64,000 nucleotides of DNA. Source: Verrucomicrobia bacterium LW23 (GTDB taxonomy: Bacteria > Verrucomicrobiota > Verrucomicrobiia > Methylacidiphilales > UBA1321). The notes under the pieces are model-generated. The model was given only the letters and a program-made list of their open reading frames with translations, had not been told where the DNA came from and searched no databases. Position 1 is the stretch's first letter. The number at the start of each line of letters is the position of its first letter. The stretch spans positions 124,001 to 188,000 of the forward strand of contig QAZA01000045.1 of assembly GCA_003054695.1 (NCBI GenBank), given 5' to 3'. The position numbers and the translations under genes are program-made. Of this stretch, positions 53,770 through 63,228 are shown piece by piece.

Positions 53770-53856
53770 GACTGGTTTACGCACAGTGGGTGCTGCACAG
53801 CAAAGACTTCTGCTGGGCCGAAGGAACAGCCTGAAGCCATTTTATCGCGAGCCTAC

Positions 53857-54110
53857 ACGATTTTCCGACAACCTCGAAGAGGTTGTATAACCTAGCCCAG
53901 GGTTCCCCGAACGTAGAGAGGGAACCCTGGGAAAGCAGTCATCTCAGCACAACCCCAACGCGGGTTGTATCCCTTTGCGCAAGAGCAGGATACGACCCAC
54001 GTTGGGGTCGTGTTTTCTCTCGCCTCTTCCCAGGGTTCCCTCGCTTTACTCGGGGTACTCGGGGAACCCTGGGCTAGGTTATACAACCTCTACGAGGTTG
54101 TCGGATCGTC
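53857..54110. repeat. Long nested palindrome (family F)
   Basis: About 250 bases. Outer arms 53857-53910 and 54060-54109 pair, with CCGACAACCTC, GAGGTTGTATAACC and CCCAGGGTTCCC within them. Inner hairpins are 53898-53930 (CCAGGGTTCCC / GGGAACCCTGG), 53948-54011 (ACAACCCCAACG / CGTTGGGGTCGT) and 54029-54073 (CCCAGGGTTCCC / GGGAACCCTGGG). It fills the spacer between the LysM gene and miaA; the miaA frame runs through it but its start is beyond. Confidence 0.9.
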
Positions 54111-54133
54111 TTGCGCACATCTCTCCTAATACC

Positions 54134-55141
54134 ATGCCGCCCGATCCCCTCCCCGCCACCGCGCGGCCTGTGCTGTTTATCCTGGGGCCCACCGCCGTCG
54201 GTAAATCGGCTCTTGCGCTGGAGATGGCCGAGCGTTTTGGCGCCGCTCTGCTCTCCCTCGACGCCATGCAGGTGTACCGCGGCGCAGATATCGGCACCGG
54301 CAAGCCCACGGCCGAGGAGCAGGCGCGCGTGCCGCACGGCGGCATCAACCTCGTGGAGCCCGGCGAGCGCTTTACCACGGCAGACTTCCTCCGCCACGCG
54401 GCCGCCTTCCTGGCGCAATGCCGCCGCGAAGGCCGCCCCGTCATCGCCGCGGGCGGCACCGGCCTCTACTTCCGCGCCCTTACACGCGGCCTGTGCGAGG
54501 CGCCCGCGACGCCGCCCGCCCTGCAGGCCGAGCTGGACGCGCTGCCCCTGGAGGCCCTGCGCGAGCGCCTGCGCCGCGTTGACCCATCGATGGCCGAGCC
54601 GGCCGCCTCCCCGCTCGATCTGGCCAATCCGCGCCGCATAGCACGGGCCATCGCGGTGGCGGAGATCAGCGGCAAGTCGCTGCTGCAGTGGCAGTTGGAG
54701 ACGCCGGAGCCGCTCATTCCCGTCCAGGATTTCACCTCCGTGCTGCTCCTGCGCGATCTGCCCGACCTGCGCGAACGCATTGCGGCGCGCGTCCGATCCA
54801 TGGTCTCCGCCGGCTGGGCGGACGAGGTGGCGCGGCTTGTTACACAACACGGGCTACCTGCGATAAGGGATTTTCCTGCAATAGGTTACGGGTCGCTCGC
54901 CATCGATCGGAAGGAAGCCGCCCGCAAGCTCGATATTTCTTTTCCGGACAAAGCACTTTCCGAGAAAGCCCTTCACCGTATTTCCACACAACCCGTTGCG
55001 CCTGATATTGTTGAGCAGATTATTATCGACACCCGGCATTATGCAAAGAGGCAGTTGACATGGTTTCGAAAGGAATCTATAGTTCGTCAAATTAACCTCT
55101 CACGCAGCGCGACCCTTAATTTCCTGGAGTGGTGGACATGA
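54134..55141 (+). CDS. miaA: tRNA dimethylallyltransferase
   Basis: 335 residues from ATG 54134. P-loop GPTAVGKSALALEM (18-31), LDAMQVYRGADIGTGKPT (DMAPP and tRNA site), VIAAGGTGLYFRALTRGL, and DFPAIGYGSL are the family blocks. It adds a dimethylallyl group to A37 of tRNAs that read UNN. The frame stays open upstream through the palindrome to 53975, but that is repeat DNA, so this ATG is chosen. Confidence 0.94.
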   Translation: MPPDPLPATARPVLFILGPTAVGKSALALEMAERFGAALLSLDAMQVYRGADIGTGKPTAEEQARVPHGGINLVEPGERFTTADFLRHAAAFLAQCRREGRPVIAAGGTGLYFRALTRGLCEAPATPPALQAELDALPLEALRERLRRVDPSMAEPAASPLDLANPRRIARAIAVAEISGKSLLQWQLETPEPLIPVQDFTSVLLLRDLPDLRERIAARVRSMVSAGWADEVARLVTQHGLPAIRDFPAIGYGSLAIDRKEAARKLDISFPDKALSEKALHRISTQPVAPDIVEQIIIDTRHYAKRQLTWFRKESIVRQINLSRSATLNFLEWWT

Positions 55142-55531
55142 TCCTGTTTGGAGCCACAGCTACATGGTGAAGTTGCCACCGCAACTTCCCGACCTAGTCA
55201 CCGTGCGAAGCGTTTCGCGCTTCCAGCCAATCCGGCGTCTCACAAAACGACGTCGGCCGACCGACCGCCTGTGCGGCCCGGCACCGGCCCTCGCGTTCCC
55301 TTGCCCCACTCGCGGCGCACCAGCTGTATCCTCAGCGCGCCCCGGCAAGGCACCGTTGACTTCCCGCATCGGCAACGCTCTGCACACCAGCGGCTTGGTT
55401 ACGTGCGTCCCCACGCTGGACGCGCGCCCGGCCAGCCGCAACGGCGCAACTGATCCGCGGCCCCGCACCCAACCTACCCGCGGCACGCACGGCACTTCCA
55501 TCAGCGCCCCATTTACACCCTGCCTTACCCT
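55142..55531. other. Intergenic region between miaA and hflX
   Basis: 390 bases. In proteobacteria hfq lies here; no Hfq-like sequence is seen in either frame. Open frames have skewed, Arg/Pro-rich content, typical of non-coding GC-rich DNA. Contains no clear terminator or promoter. Confidence 0.45.
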
Positions 55532-56908
55532 GTGAAACAACTCCTTCACTCCACCATCACCAAACTTCCCGAAGAACGCGCGCTGCTCATTGGCCTGGAG
55601 CGCACCAGCCGCGATAACCCCGTCAGCATCTGGGAGTTCCGCGAATCCCTGCTGGAACTCGGCGAGCTCGTCAAGTCCGCCGGCGGCACGGTTATCGAGA
55701 CCCAGACCCAGAGGCTGGAGCACCCCAACGCCGCCTGCTACATCGGCCGCGGCAAGGCCGAAGAACTGGCCGCGCTTTGCGGCGAAAAGGGCATCAACTC
55801 CATCGTTTTTGACGACGACCTGACCCCCGCGCAAAGCCGCAACCTGGAGAAAATCTTCAACCGCAAGGTGATCGACCGCACCCAGCTCATCCTCGACATC
55901 TTTGCCCAGCGCGCCAAAACGCGCGAGGGCAAGCTGCAAATCGAGCTGGCGCAGCTGCGCTACCTCTTCCCGCGCCTCACCGGTATGTGGACCCACCTGA
56001 GCCGCCAGAGCGGCGGTATCGGCACCCGAGGCCCCGGTGAAACACAGCTGGAAGTGGACCGCCGCCGTGTGGAAGAACGCATTGCCCGCCTGGGCCGCGA
56101 CCTGCAGGAGGTGCGCCAGCACCGCGCCATTCAGCGGGAGGGCCGGCAGCGCCACCAGTGGCCCATCGCCTCGCTCGTCGGCTACACCAATGCCGGTAAG
56201 TCCACGCTGCTGAACGCTTTAACGCAGGCTGGCACCCTTGCGGAGGACAAACTTTTTGCCACGCTGGACCCCACCACCCGCTCCGTGATGCTGCCCAACC
56301 GCCAGCGCATGCTGCTGACCGATACGGTCGGTTTCCTCAAGAAACTGCCGCACGGCCTCATCGAGTCGTTCAAGGCCACGCTGGAGGAAGTCGTTGAGTC
56401 CGACCTGCTTATCCACGTTGTCGACCTGAGCCATCCGCACTACATGGCGCAGATGGACGCCGTCGAAGCCGTGCTTAAGGAGCTGAAGGCCGACGAAAAG
56501 CAGACGATCATCCTCTTCAACAAAATCGACAAGGTGGAGACCCCCGGGCTGGTGGCGTCGGCGCTCGCGCGCTTCCCCAACAGCGTGGCGCTCTCCGCCC
56601 GCGAAGGCACTGGCGTTGAAGATGTTCTGCACGAAATCGAGAATCGCGTGGCCAGCTGGCGCCAGCGGGTGGACCTGCTGCTGCCGCACACCGAGGCGTC
56701 GCTGATTTCCGAAGTGCACAGCCTGGGCCGCGTGCTGGAGATTCGCTACGAGGGAGACGGTGTGTACATCACAGCACACATTCCTCCCTCCTTGCAGTAC
56801 CGCCTGCGGCCGTTTATCATCGCGCCAGATGTCACAGCTCATTCGCGAAATGGCGGCCGAGGAGAGGCCGCGGGAGCGCTTGCTCAGACAGGGGGCCTCC
56901 GCGCTTAA
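55532..56908 (+). CDS. hflX: GTPase HflX
   Basis: 458 residues, GTG start. The N-terminal HflX domain has RLEHPNAACYIGRGKAEEL (glycine-rich) and FDDDLTPAQSRNLEK; GIGTRGPGETQLEVDRRRV is the hallmark. G1 GYTNAGKST (217-225), G3 DTVG, G4 NKID. It splits stalled ribosomes. The last 30 residues after RLRPFI go beyond the usual HflX end and run over the radC start; 80 bases overlap with radC (56829-56908). Confidence 0.93.
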   Translation: MKQLLHSTITKLPEERALLIGLERTSRDNPVSIWEFRESLLELGELVKSAGGTVIETQTQRLEHPNAACYIGRGKAEELAALCGEKGINSIVFDDDLTPAQSRNLEKIFNRKVIDRTQLILDIFAQRAKTREGKLQIELAQLRYLFPRLTGMWTHLSRQSGGIGTRGPGETQLEVDRRRVEERIARLGRDLQEVRQHRAIQREGRQRHQWPIASLVGYTNAGKSTLLNALTQAGTLAEDKLFATLDPTTRSVMLPNRQRMLLTDTVGFLKKLPHGLIESFKATLEEVVESDLLIHVVDLSHPHYMAQMDAVEAVLKELKADEKQTIILFNKIDKVETPGLVASALARFPNSVALSAREGTGVEDVLHEIENRVASWRQRVDLLLPHTEASLISEVHSLGRVLEIRYEGDGVYITAHIPPSLQYRLRPFIIAPDVTAHSRNGGRGEAAGALAQTGGLRA

Positions 56909-57530
56909 AAACAGCGAGCTGATTGCCATACTGCTGCGCACCGGCACCAAAGGCGTCTCCGTCATCCAGGTGGCGGAGCTGATGTTGCAACGCTTTGGTA
57001 CGCTGGAACTTCTGGCGCGCGCGGAGGTGGGCGACCTGGCGAAGATCAAAGGCATCGGCCAGGCCAAAGCCATCGAGCTGAAGGCCGCGTTCACTCTGGG
57101 CGCGCGCCTCAGCCGCAGCCTTGCCGAGGCGCGGGCGATCGACAACCCCGAGGATGTGCACGCGCTCATGGGCGAGGAAATGCGCCTGCTCGGCTACGAA
57201 AGCCTGCGCGTTATTCTGCTCAACACCAAGCAGAAAATCCTTGGCATAGAAGAAGTTACGCGCGGCACGGTAAACGAGAGCATTTTCCACCCGCGCGAGG
57301 TGTTGCGCCCGGCCATCGCCCGCCAGGCCTACGCCTTTGTGCTCGTGCACAATCACCCCAGCGGGGATCCCACGCCCTCCAACGCGGACCGCAAAGTCAC
57401 GCACATGCTCAAGCAGGCCAGCGACATCATGAGCATCAAGTTTATGGACCACATCATCATCGGCGCCCCGCGCGGCGCCGACACGCGTCCGTACTTCAGC
57501 TTCCGCGAGTTTGGGCTGCTGACGGGGTAG
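56829..57530 (+). CDS. radC: RadC-family JAB/MPN-domain protein
   Basis: 233 residues from ATG 56829. N-terminal helix-hairpin-helix-like part ALKNSELIAILLRTGTKG and LAKIKGIGQAKAIELKAAF. The JAMM metal site is HNHPSGDPTPSNAD (174-187: His174, His176, Asp187). RadC-like proteins are of uncertain function; earlier links to recombination repair are disputed. The overlap with hflX suggests translational coupling. Confidence 0.93.
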   Translation: MSQLIREMAAEERPRERLLRQGASALKNSELIAILLRTGTKGVSVIQVAELMLQRFGTLELLARAEVGDLAKIKGIGQAKAIELKAAFTLGARLSRSLAEARAIDNPEDVHALMGEEMRLLGYESLRVILLNTKQKILGIEEVTRGTVNESIFHPREVLRPAIARQAYAFVLVHNHPSGDPTPSNADRKVTHMLKQASDIMSIKFMDHIIIGAPRGADTRPYFSFREFGLLTG

Positions 57531-57728
57531 GCCAGAGCAGGGGAGTGGGGGATTCGATGCGCTCCTTACGGGCGCGCTCGACATTTTTGCGGTGGTTTTT
57601 GGGGCGAAACCGGCCTTCGAAAAATATTGCGGTAAAATATTTCGTTGCGCTGCAACGACTTGCGATTGTTTAGGTGGTTTACTTCTAATTTAATTCGGCA
57701 AACAGCTGCGCCTACCCGTCTTAACTAC

Positions 57729-57959
57729 ATGAAATACATACTCGCTGCTCTTCTCGCTGTTGGCGCTTTTACTATGGTGCCTACCTCCCAGGCTAAAGCG
57801 GATCTTGTGATTGTTCTTGGCGATGGCCATCATCATCACCACAAACCGCACTGGAAGAAAAAGTACTATGGTTGCTATGGCTACGGTGGTTACTACGGCC
57901 ACCATCACCACCACCACAAGCCCTGGTGGAAGAAGAAGAAGCACCACCACCATCACTAA
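57729..57959 (+). CDS. Tiny secreted His/Lys-rich protein (paralogue 1)
   Basis: 76 residues from ATG 57729. Signal peptide MKYILAALLAVGAFTMVPTS, cut near QAKA. The mature ~50 residues have 17 His in three clusters, Lys triplets, Trp/Tyr/Gly in between (e.g. GYGGYYGHHHHHHKPWWKKK). A closely similar signal peptide and C-terminus (KPxWKKKKH) occur in the next gene. A palindrome (CGTTGCGCTGCAACG, 57643-57657) lies upstream. It may bind transition metals or act on membranes; role unknown. Confidence 0.8.
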   Translation: MKYILAALLAVGAFTMVPTSQAKADLVIVLGDGHHHHHKPHWKKKYYGCYGYGGYYGHHHHHHKPWWKKKKHHHHH

Positions 57960-58090
57960 AGAGCAAACCCCTGTTGGATGTATGTGCGAAGTTTCCGCCG
58001 GCAAGATATCTGATTGAACAGAACTAACCAACATATCTTAGACCGCACCGCAGATTCTCTCCTCAAACTCCACAAGGACAACATAACCCC

Positions 58091-58123
58091 AGCCGTCCGC
58101 CGCAAGGCGGGCGGCTGTTTTGT
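58091..58123 (+). terminator. Terminator of paralogue 1
   Basis: AGCCGTCCGCC / GGCGGGCGGCT stem with GCAA loop, then GTTTTGTT, 131 bases after the stop at 57959. Confidence 0.85.
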
Positions 58124-58252
58124 TGTCCACAAGCGTCGCCCGCTGAACTCTCCCCCTTCTGCTGCAATAACTTGCATCAGTCTGCGACACACACTGCGAC
58201 AATTCCGTACAATTCTTCCCGACAAGATTTGCAGGGAGCCCGTCTATACCAT

Positions 58253-58471
58253 ATGAAATACTTTCTTGCTGTTCTCCTCGCTGTTTGTGCTTTCTCTTTT
58301 GTTCCTGCTACTGAATCCAAAGCAGGCATCGTTATCACCATCGGTGGCGGCTATAATAACTGCGGCCCTCATTACAAGAAGCCGTACAAAAATTGCTGGA
58401 CGCCTTACTACAATCAGCCTTGTTATAAGAAGCCGTACTGGAAGAAGAAGAAGCACAACCATTGCTGGTAA
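58253..58471 (+). CDS. Tiny secreted Lys/Tyr/Cys-rich protein (paralogue 2)
   Basis: 72 residues from ATG 58253. Signal peptide MKYFLAVLLAVCAFSFVPAT, cut near ESKA. Mature part has Cys (in YNNCGPHYKKPYKNCW, NQPCYKK and HNHCW) where paralogue 1 has His clusters, but the ending KPYWKKKKHNHCW matches KPWWKKKKHHHHH in position. So the two genes are a diverged tandem pair; the first is His-rich, the second Cys/Tyr-rich. Function unknown. Confidence 0.8.
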   Translation: MKYFLAVLLAVCAFSFVPATESKAGIVITIGGGYNNCGPHYKKPYKNCWTPYYNQPCYKKPYWKKKKHNHCW

Positions 58472-58636
58472 TTTAAAACACGCCACGGCTACATCATGAG
58501 CCGCCGACTGGTCGGGCCTGAAGCAACGTCACTTAAGTTTACATGCCTTCACTACAAGCAGGGCCCAGGAACAAGGTCGGCAACATGCATAGCCAGTACG
58601 CATAACCCTACAACCCATCCTCTGATTATCTATACC

Positions 58637-58675
58637 GCGGCCGCTCGCCCTCCCCAGGGCGGGCGGCCGCTTTTG
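58637..58675 (+). terminator. Terminator of paralogue 2
   Basis: GCGGCCGC(T)CGCCC stem with TCCCCA loop and GGGCGGGCGGCCGC, then TTTTG. It lies 166 bases after the stop at 58471; the rest of the 58472-58803 spacer holds no gene. Confidence 0.85.
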
Positions 58676-58803
58676 TTATGCGTGCGATTGTCTGAGTGAC
58701 AGCCATGTCAAATGAAGTTTGTCTACTGGACACGCCCCGATTCTGCGCCATGGTTACAGGGTCGGCAAAGTCGAACCTAACAACCGACTCTCCTACTACC
58801 CCC

Positions 58804-59280
58804 ATGTCTACACAAGCTCGTCTGGACTACATGAAGCACGGCCCTGCGGCGGTTAAGGCGCTGTACGCAGTTGAAATGTTTATTATGAAATGCGGGCTGG
58901 AGCGCAGCCTGCTCCACCTTATCAAGTTGCGCGCCTCGCAAATCAACGGCTGCGCATTTTGCATCGACATGCACTCGCACGAGGCGATCGTCGACGGCGA
59001 AGACGCCACGCGTCTGTTTATGCTGAGCGTGTGGGAGGAGACCGACATTTTTACCGAGCGCGAAAGGGTGGCACTGGCGTGGACGGAAGCCGTGACGCGA
59101 ATCGCCGACGGCGCGCCCTCGGACGACTTGTTTGCCCGTGCGCGCCAGGCGTTTACGGAGGAAGAGCTGGTGAACCTCAACCTGGCCGTGGCCACGATTA
59201 ATGCGTGGAACCGTTTTGGCAAAACCTTCCAGTCGCCCCCGTTGCTGAAGGGCCTCAGGAAGGCGGAAGCGCACGCCTGA
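58804..59280 (+). CDS. AhpD/carboxymuconolactone decarboxylase-family protein
   Basis: 158 residues from ATG 58804. The CxxC redox site is CAFCIDMHSHEA with C50, C53 and the family His (H57). MKCGLERSLLHLIKLRASQI and the C-terminal NLNLAVATINAWNRFGKTF are typical of the alkylhydroperoxidase-like family. Likely a peroxidase or thiol-oxidation defence protein in the cytoplasm; the partner reductase is not seen. The frame is open upstream to 58696, but that part has no family match. Confidence 0.9.
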   Translation: MSTQARLDYMKHGPAAVKALYAVEMFIMKCGLERSLLHLIKLRASQINGCAFCIDMHSHEAIVDGEDATRLFMLSVWEETDIFTERERVALAWTEAVTRIADGAPSDDLFARARQAFTEEELVNLNLAVATINAWNRFGKTFQSPPLLKGLRKAEAHA

Positions 59281-59333
59281 CGTTCATGTGCATAGCCCGT
59301 TGCGCCTGGCGGAGGGGCGCGACGGGCGCGGTG

Positions 59334-59915
59334 TTATACCATGGAGAAGTCGAGGTCGTCCGCCTCGCCCGCGTCATCGTCGGCTTCGGCGTCGAAGAAG
59401 TCGTAGATCACCGTCTCGCCGACAAATGTGGTGCGGCGGGAGTGGCCGGCCAGCAGCCAGGTTTCGCCGTTGTCCTTAACGAGAACCAGGGCGTCCTGCG
59501 GTTGTAAGGCCTTGCGGTAGTTAAAGATAGTGCTGTAGAGGCCGGGCGCCAGCGTGCCCTCCGGCGCGGTGAGCGGGTAAAGGTCGCGCGTGTCGAAGCC
59601 CGCCAATGTGTGCAGCGGCACGGGCTCGAGGGCGTTGGTGGCGTCGAAAGAGCTGGGCACGAACTCCGCGGGAGCGCCGTCTACTTCTGTAACCACCTCG
59701 TCCACAGGGGTTCCCAGCGGATCTAGCCTGACGAGCGACAAGGCGTCGCGTCGCAGCAGGGAGCCGTCCGGGCACAGGTAGCCGCGGTCGAGGATCACTC
59801 CGTTTTTCTCCGCCACGTGGCGGGCGTAGCCGTACAGGTCCTTCTTATTGACTTTCGCCCCAAGTTCCAGGGACACAACGGTTTCGCCAAGCTTCAGTTG
59901 AATTGGCTTTGCCAT
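59334..59915 (-). CDS. Hypothetical protein
   Basis: 193 residues from ATG 59915. It starts MAKPIQLKLGETVVSLELGA and contains KKDLYGYARHVAEKNGVIL, then ALEPVPLHTLAGFDTRDLY and YRKALQPQDALVLVKDNGET; the end is acidic (DDDAGEADDLDF). It has no signal peptide or membrane helix. Not recognised; a beta-rich cytosolic protein is likely. Stands alone, facing the AhpD-like gene with about 53 bases between stops. Confidence 0.6.
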   Translation of the reverse strand: MAKPIQLKLGETVVSLELGAKVNKKDLYGYARHVAEKNGVILDRGYLCPDGSLLRRDALSLVRLDPLGTPVDEVVTEVDGAPAEFVPSSFDATNALEPVPLHTLAGFDTRDLYPLTAPEGTLAPGLYSTIFNYRKALQPQDALVLVKDNGETWLLAGHSRRTTFVGETVIYDFFDAEADDDAGEADDLDFSMV

Positions 59916-60034
59916 GGGGGAGATGGTACGCGGCCCGGTTTCGTCCGTCAAGTCAGGGAGTTCTGATACAAATCTTGCGCTTTTTGTCTAAGCCGTGTAG
60001 AATCGGGTTCCAGCCGATAACCATTCACAACAAT

Positions 60035-60412
60035 ATGAGCGACAAGGAGATGTGGGAGGCCGATGAGCGCGAGCGCGAAGAAATGCGTGCCCGGCGCGAG
60101 GGCAGGTACGTTGAGTCAGTCGGTCAACTGACTGCCCTGGAAGAAGAAGGGGGATCGCAGTTTGGCGCTTTTCTGCTGTATTGTTTCCTCTCAGTCCTTT
60201 TCTTTTTCCTCAAGCTGGCCTTTGCCGCGTGCATCGTCGGCGGCTTTTTGTGGGCGATAGCCTGGCAGTACAAGCCGACTCCGGAGCAATGGTACACGGC
60301 GTTTACCATTCTTCTCTTTGTGTTCATGCTTGCGCTCAGGGTGTTCCGCATTGTGGGTTTCAGAGGTGGCGGCGGCGATGACGATGGCGGCGGCGACTGC
60401 GGCGGCGATTAG
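60035..60412 (+). CDS. Small membrane protein, MSDKEMWE type
   Basis: 125 residues from ATG 60035. N-terminal 45 residues are charged (EADEREREEMRARREGRY), then two membrane helices (LLYCFLSVLFFFLKLAFAAC-like and AFTILLFVFMLALRVF), and an Asp/Gly-rich tail (GGGGDDDGGGDCGGD). The following gene begins with a similar pattern (MSNQNMWDRD), hinting at a duplicated pair. Not recognised. Confidence 0.65.
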   Translation: MSDKEMWEADEREREEMRARREGRYVESVGQLTALEEEGGSQFGAFLLYCFLSVLFFFLKLAFAACIVGGFLWAIAWQYKPTPEQWYTAFTILLFVFMLALRVFRIVGFRGGGGDDDGGGDCGGD

Positions 60413-60431
60413 ACCTTTGGAGATCGATACT

Positions 60432-60797
60432 ATGAGCAACCAAAACATGTGGGACCGCGACCCTGAGTACGCCCGCCAGAAGGCGCTTGAGGAAGAGGAA
60501 GAAGCGTCTCGGCAAATCCGCACGCCGGACGATGACAGCTGGAGCGGCGGCGGTGGCGGCTGGGGCGTGCCAGACTGGGTGCAGTATTATGGCTTTCACA
60601 CGCTGATCATCCTCTTGCAGTTTGCGCTGTGGGTTCTCGTGGTCGAAGGCATCTTTTACCTGGCGCTGGGGGCAATGAAGAACAAACCTTCCGCCGAGAA
60701 AATTACGGATGGTTACGCTGGTTGGGTTGGCCTCGGCTGGGGCGTTATTCTTTACCGCTATTGGACCTACGTCAAAAAGACGGACGACCCGTCGTAG
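60432..60797 (+). CDS. Small membrane protein, MSNQNMWD type
   Basis: 121 residues from ATG 60432. Charged N-terminus (DPEYARQKALEEEEEASRQ), Gly-rich linker (SWSGGGGGWGV), two membrane helices (LIILLQFALWVLVVEGIFYL and GWVGLGWGVILYRYW). Starts 19 bases after the previous gene, same strand. Together they look like a small two-gene membrane unit; function unknown. Confidence 0.65.
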   Translation: MSNQNMWDRDPEYARQKALEEEEEASRQIRTPDDDSWSGGGGGWGVPDWVQYYGFHTLIILLQFALWVLVVEGIFYLALGAMKNKPSAEKITDGYAGWVGLGWGVILYRYWTYVKKTDDPS

Positions 60798-60817
60798 CCT
60801 TCTGCAGAAGGCAGTGG

Positions 60818-60870
60818 CCCGGCGCTCTTTGCGGCGCGCGTTGCGGCGCTCTTCGCAGCGCGCGTTGCGC
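60818..60870. repeat. Short tandem GCGCTCTT / GCGCGCGTTGCG repeats
   Basis: GGCGCTCTTTGCGGCGCGCG is followed by a close repeat (GGCGCTCTTCGCAGCGCGCG) about 22 bases on. Lies behind the membrane-protein gene stop, within a 259-base gap before prmC. Confidence 0.5.
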
Positions 60871-61056
60871 AAGCCTGTGTGCACATACGTAGCCTTCGCC
60901 CCATCTTTCCCATTGCAGTATTGCCCGGGCGGTGCTTTGCTTGTGCCTTCCGCCGCCCGGCGCTTATCCGGGGGTTCACCTTCAACCTTTATTCTTTAGA
61001 ATAACCGGTCGCTTCCTCCCGATGCCGCCGGCTCCGCCCCCTCCCCCCGCCCCGCC

Positions 61057-61927
61057 ATGCGCCTGCTCGACGTCATGGAGAATACGACCCGCTACTTCGC
61101 CAAGCACTCGGTGGAATCGCCGCGGCTGACGATTGATTTGCTGCTGGCGGAGGTGCTGAAGAAGACGCGGCTGCAGTTGTATCTCGACTTTGAGATGGAC
61201 ATCCCGGACGCCACGCTGGACAAGCTGCGCCCGATGGTAAAGGCGCGCGCGGGGGGCGAGCCGCTGGAGTACATCCTGGGCTACAAGCAGTTTGACGGCC
61301 ATCGCTTTACGGTAACGCCGGACGTTCTGGTGCCGCGCTACGAGACGGAGCTGCTGTTGCAAGCCGCTGTGCCGCTGGTAGATAAGTCTGCGCCCGCAGG
61401 CGCCGCCGGGCCACGGCCGGTGCTGGATGTGGGCACGGGCAGCGGCATCATGGGCGTCTCCCTGGCGCGGCGTTTTCCGGAGGTGCCGGTGGTGGCGTTT
61501 GACATCAGTGAGAAAGCACTGGCCGTAGCGCGCGGCAATGGCGCGGGGGTGGGCAATATCTCCTTTTACCACAGTAACTTACTGGGTGCGTGGCTTGACG
61601 GTAATGTGGCGCCGGAGCATGGCTTTGGCCGGGCGCCGCAGGTCATCGTGGCCAACCTGCCTTACATCCCTACGGAGCAGATTTCCACCCTCTCGCGCGA
61701 GGTGCAGCGCGAGCCTAAGCTGGCGCTGGACGGCGGGCCTGACGGCCTGGACCTGATCCGCACGCTGGCGCAACAGGCCGCGCAGGTGGGGGCGGAGCAT
61801 CTTGTGCTGGAGCACGGCGACGGGCAGAGCGCCGACATTGCTTCTATTCTTACACAAAACGGATTTTCCATTAGCCAAATCATGAAGGATCTATCTTACA
61901 AAGAACGCGTTATCGCAGGGAGCCGCC

Positions 61928-61935
<8 letters not shown>
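61057..61935 (+). CDS. prmC: Peptide chain release factor N5-glutamine methyltransferase
   Basis: 292 residues. N-terminal helical domain SVESPRLTIDLLLAEVL, GGEPLEYILGYKQFDGHRF, then the SAM site LDVGTGSGIMG. The catalytic motif is NLPY (200-203) where NPPY is usual. It methylates the Gln of the GGQ loop of RF1/RF2. The stop overlaps murA by eight bases, so the pair is coupled. Confidence 0.92.
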
Positions 61936-63196
<1,261 letters not shown>

Positions 63197-63228
63197 GAGG
63201 AGGACGGCGCCGCCGCAGGCCAGCCAGA

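Noticed and set aside
53975-54133. N-terminal extension of miaA through the palindrome
   Set aside because: The extra 53 codons are repeat DNA; the MiaA fold begins right after ATG 54134.
55160-56155. Minus-strand frame opposite hflX
   Set aside because: Ala/Gly/His-rich shadow of hflX codons; the hflX motifs are unambiguous.
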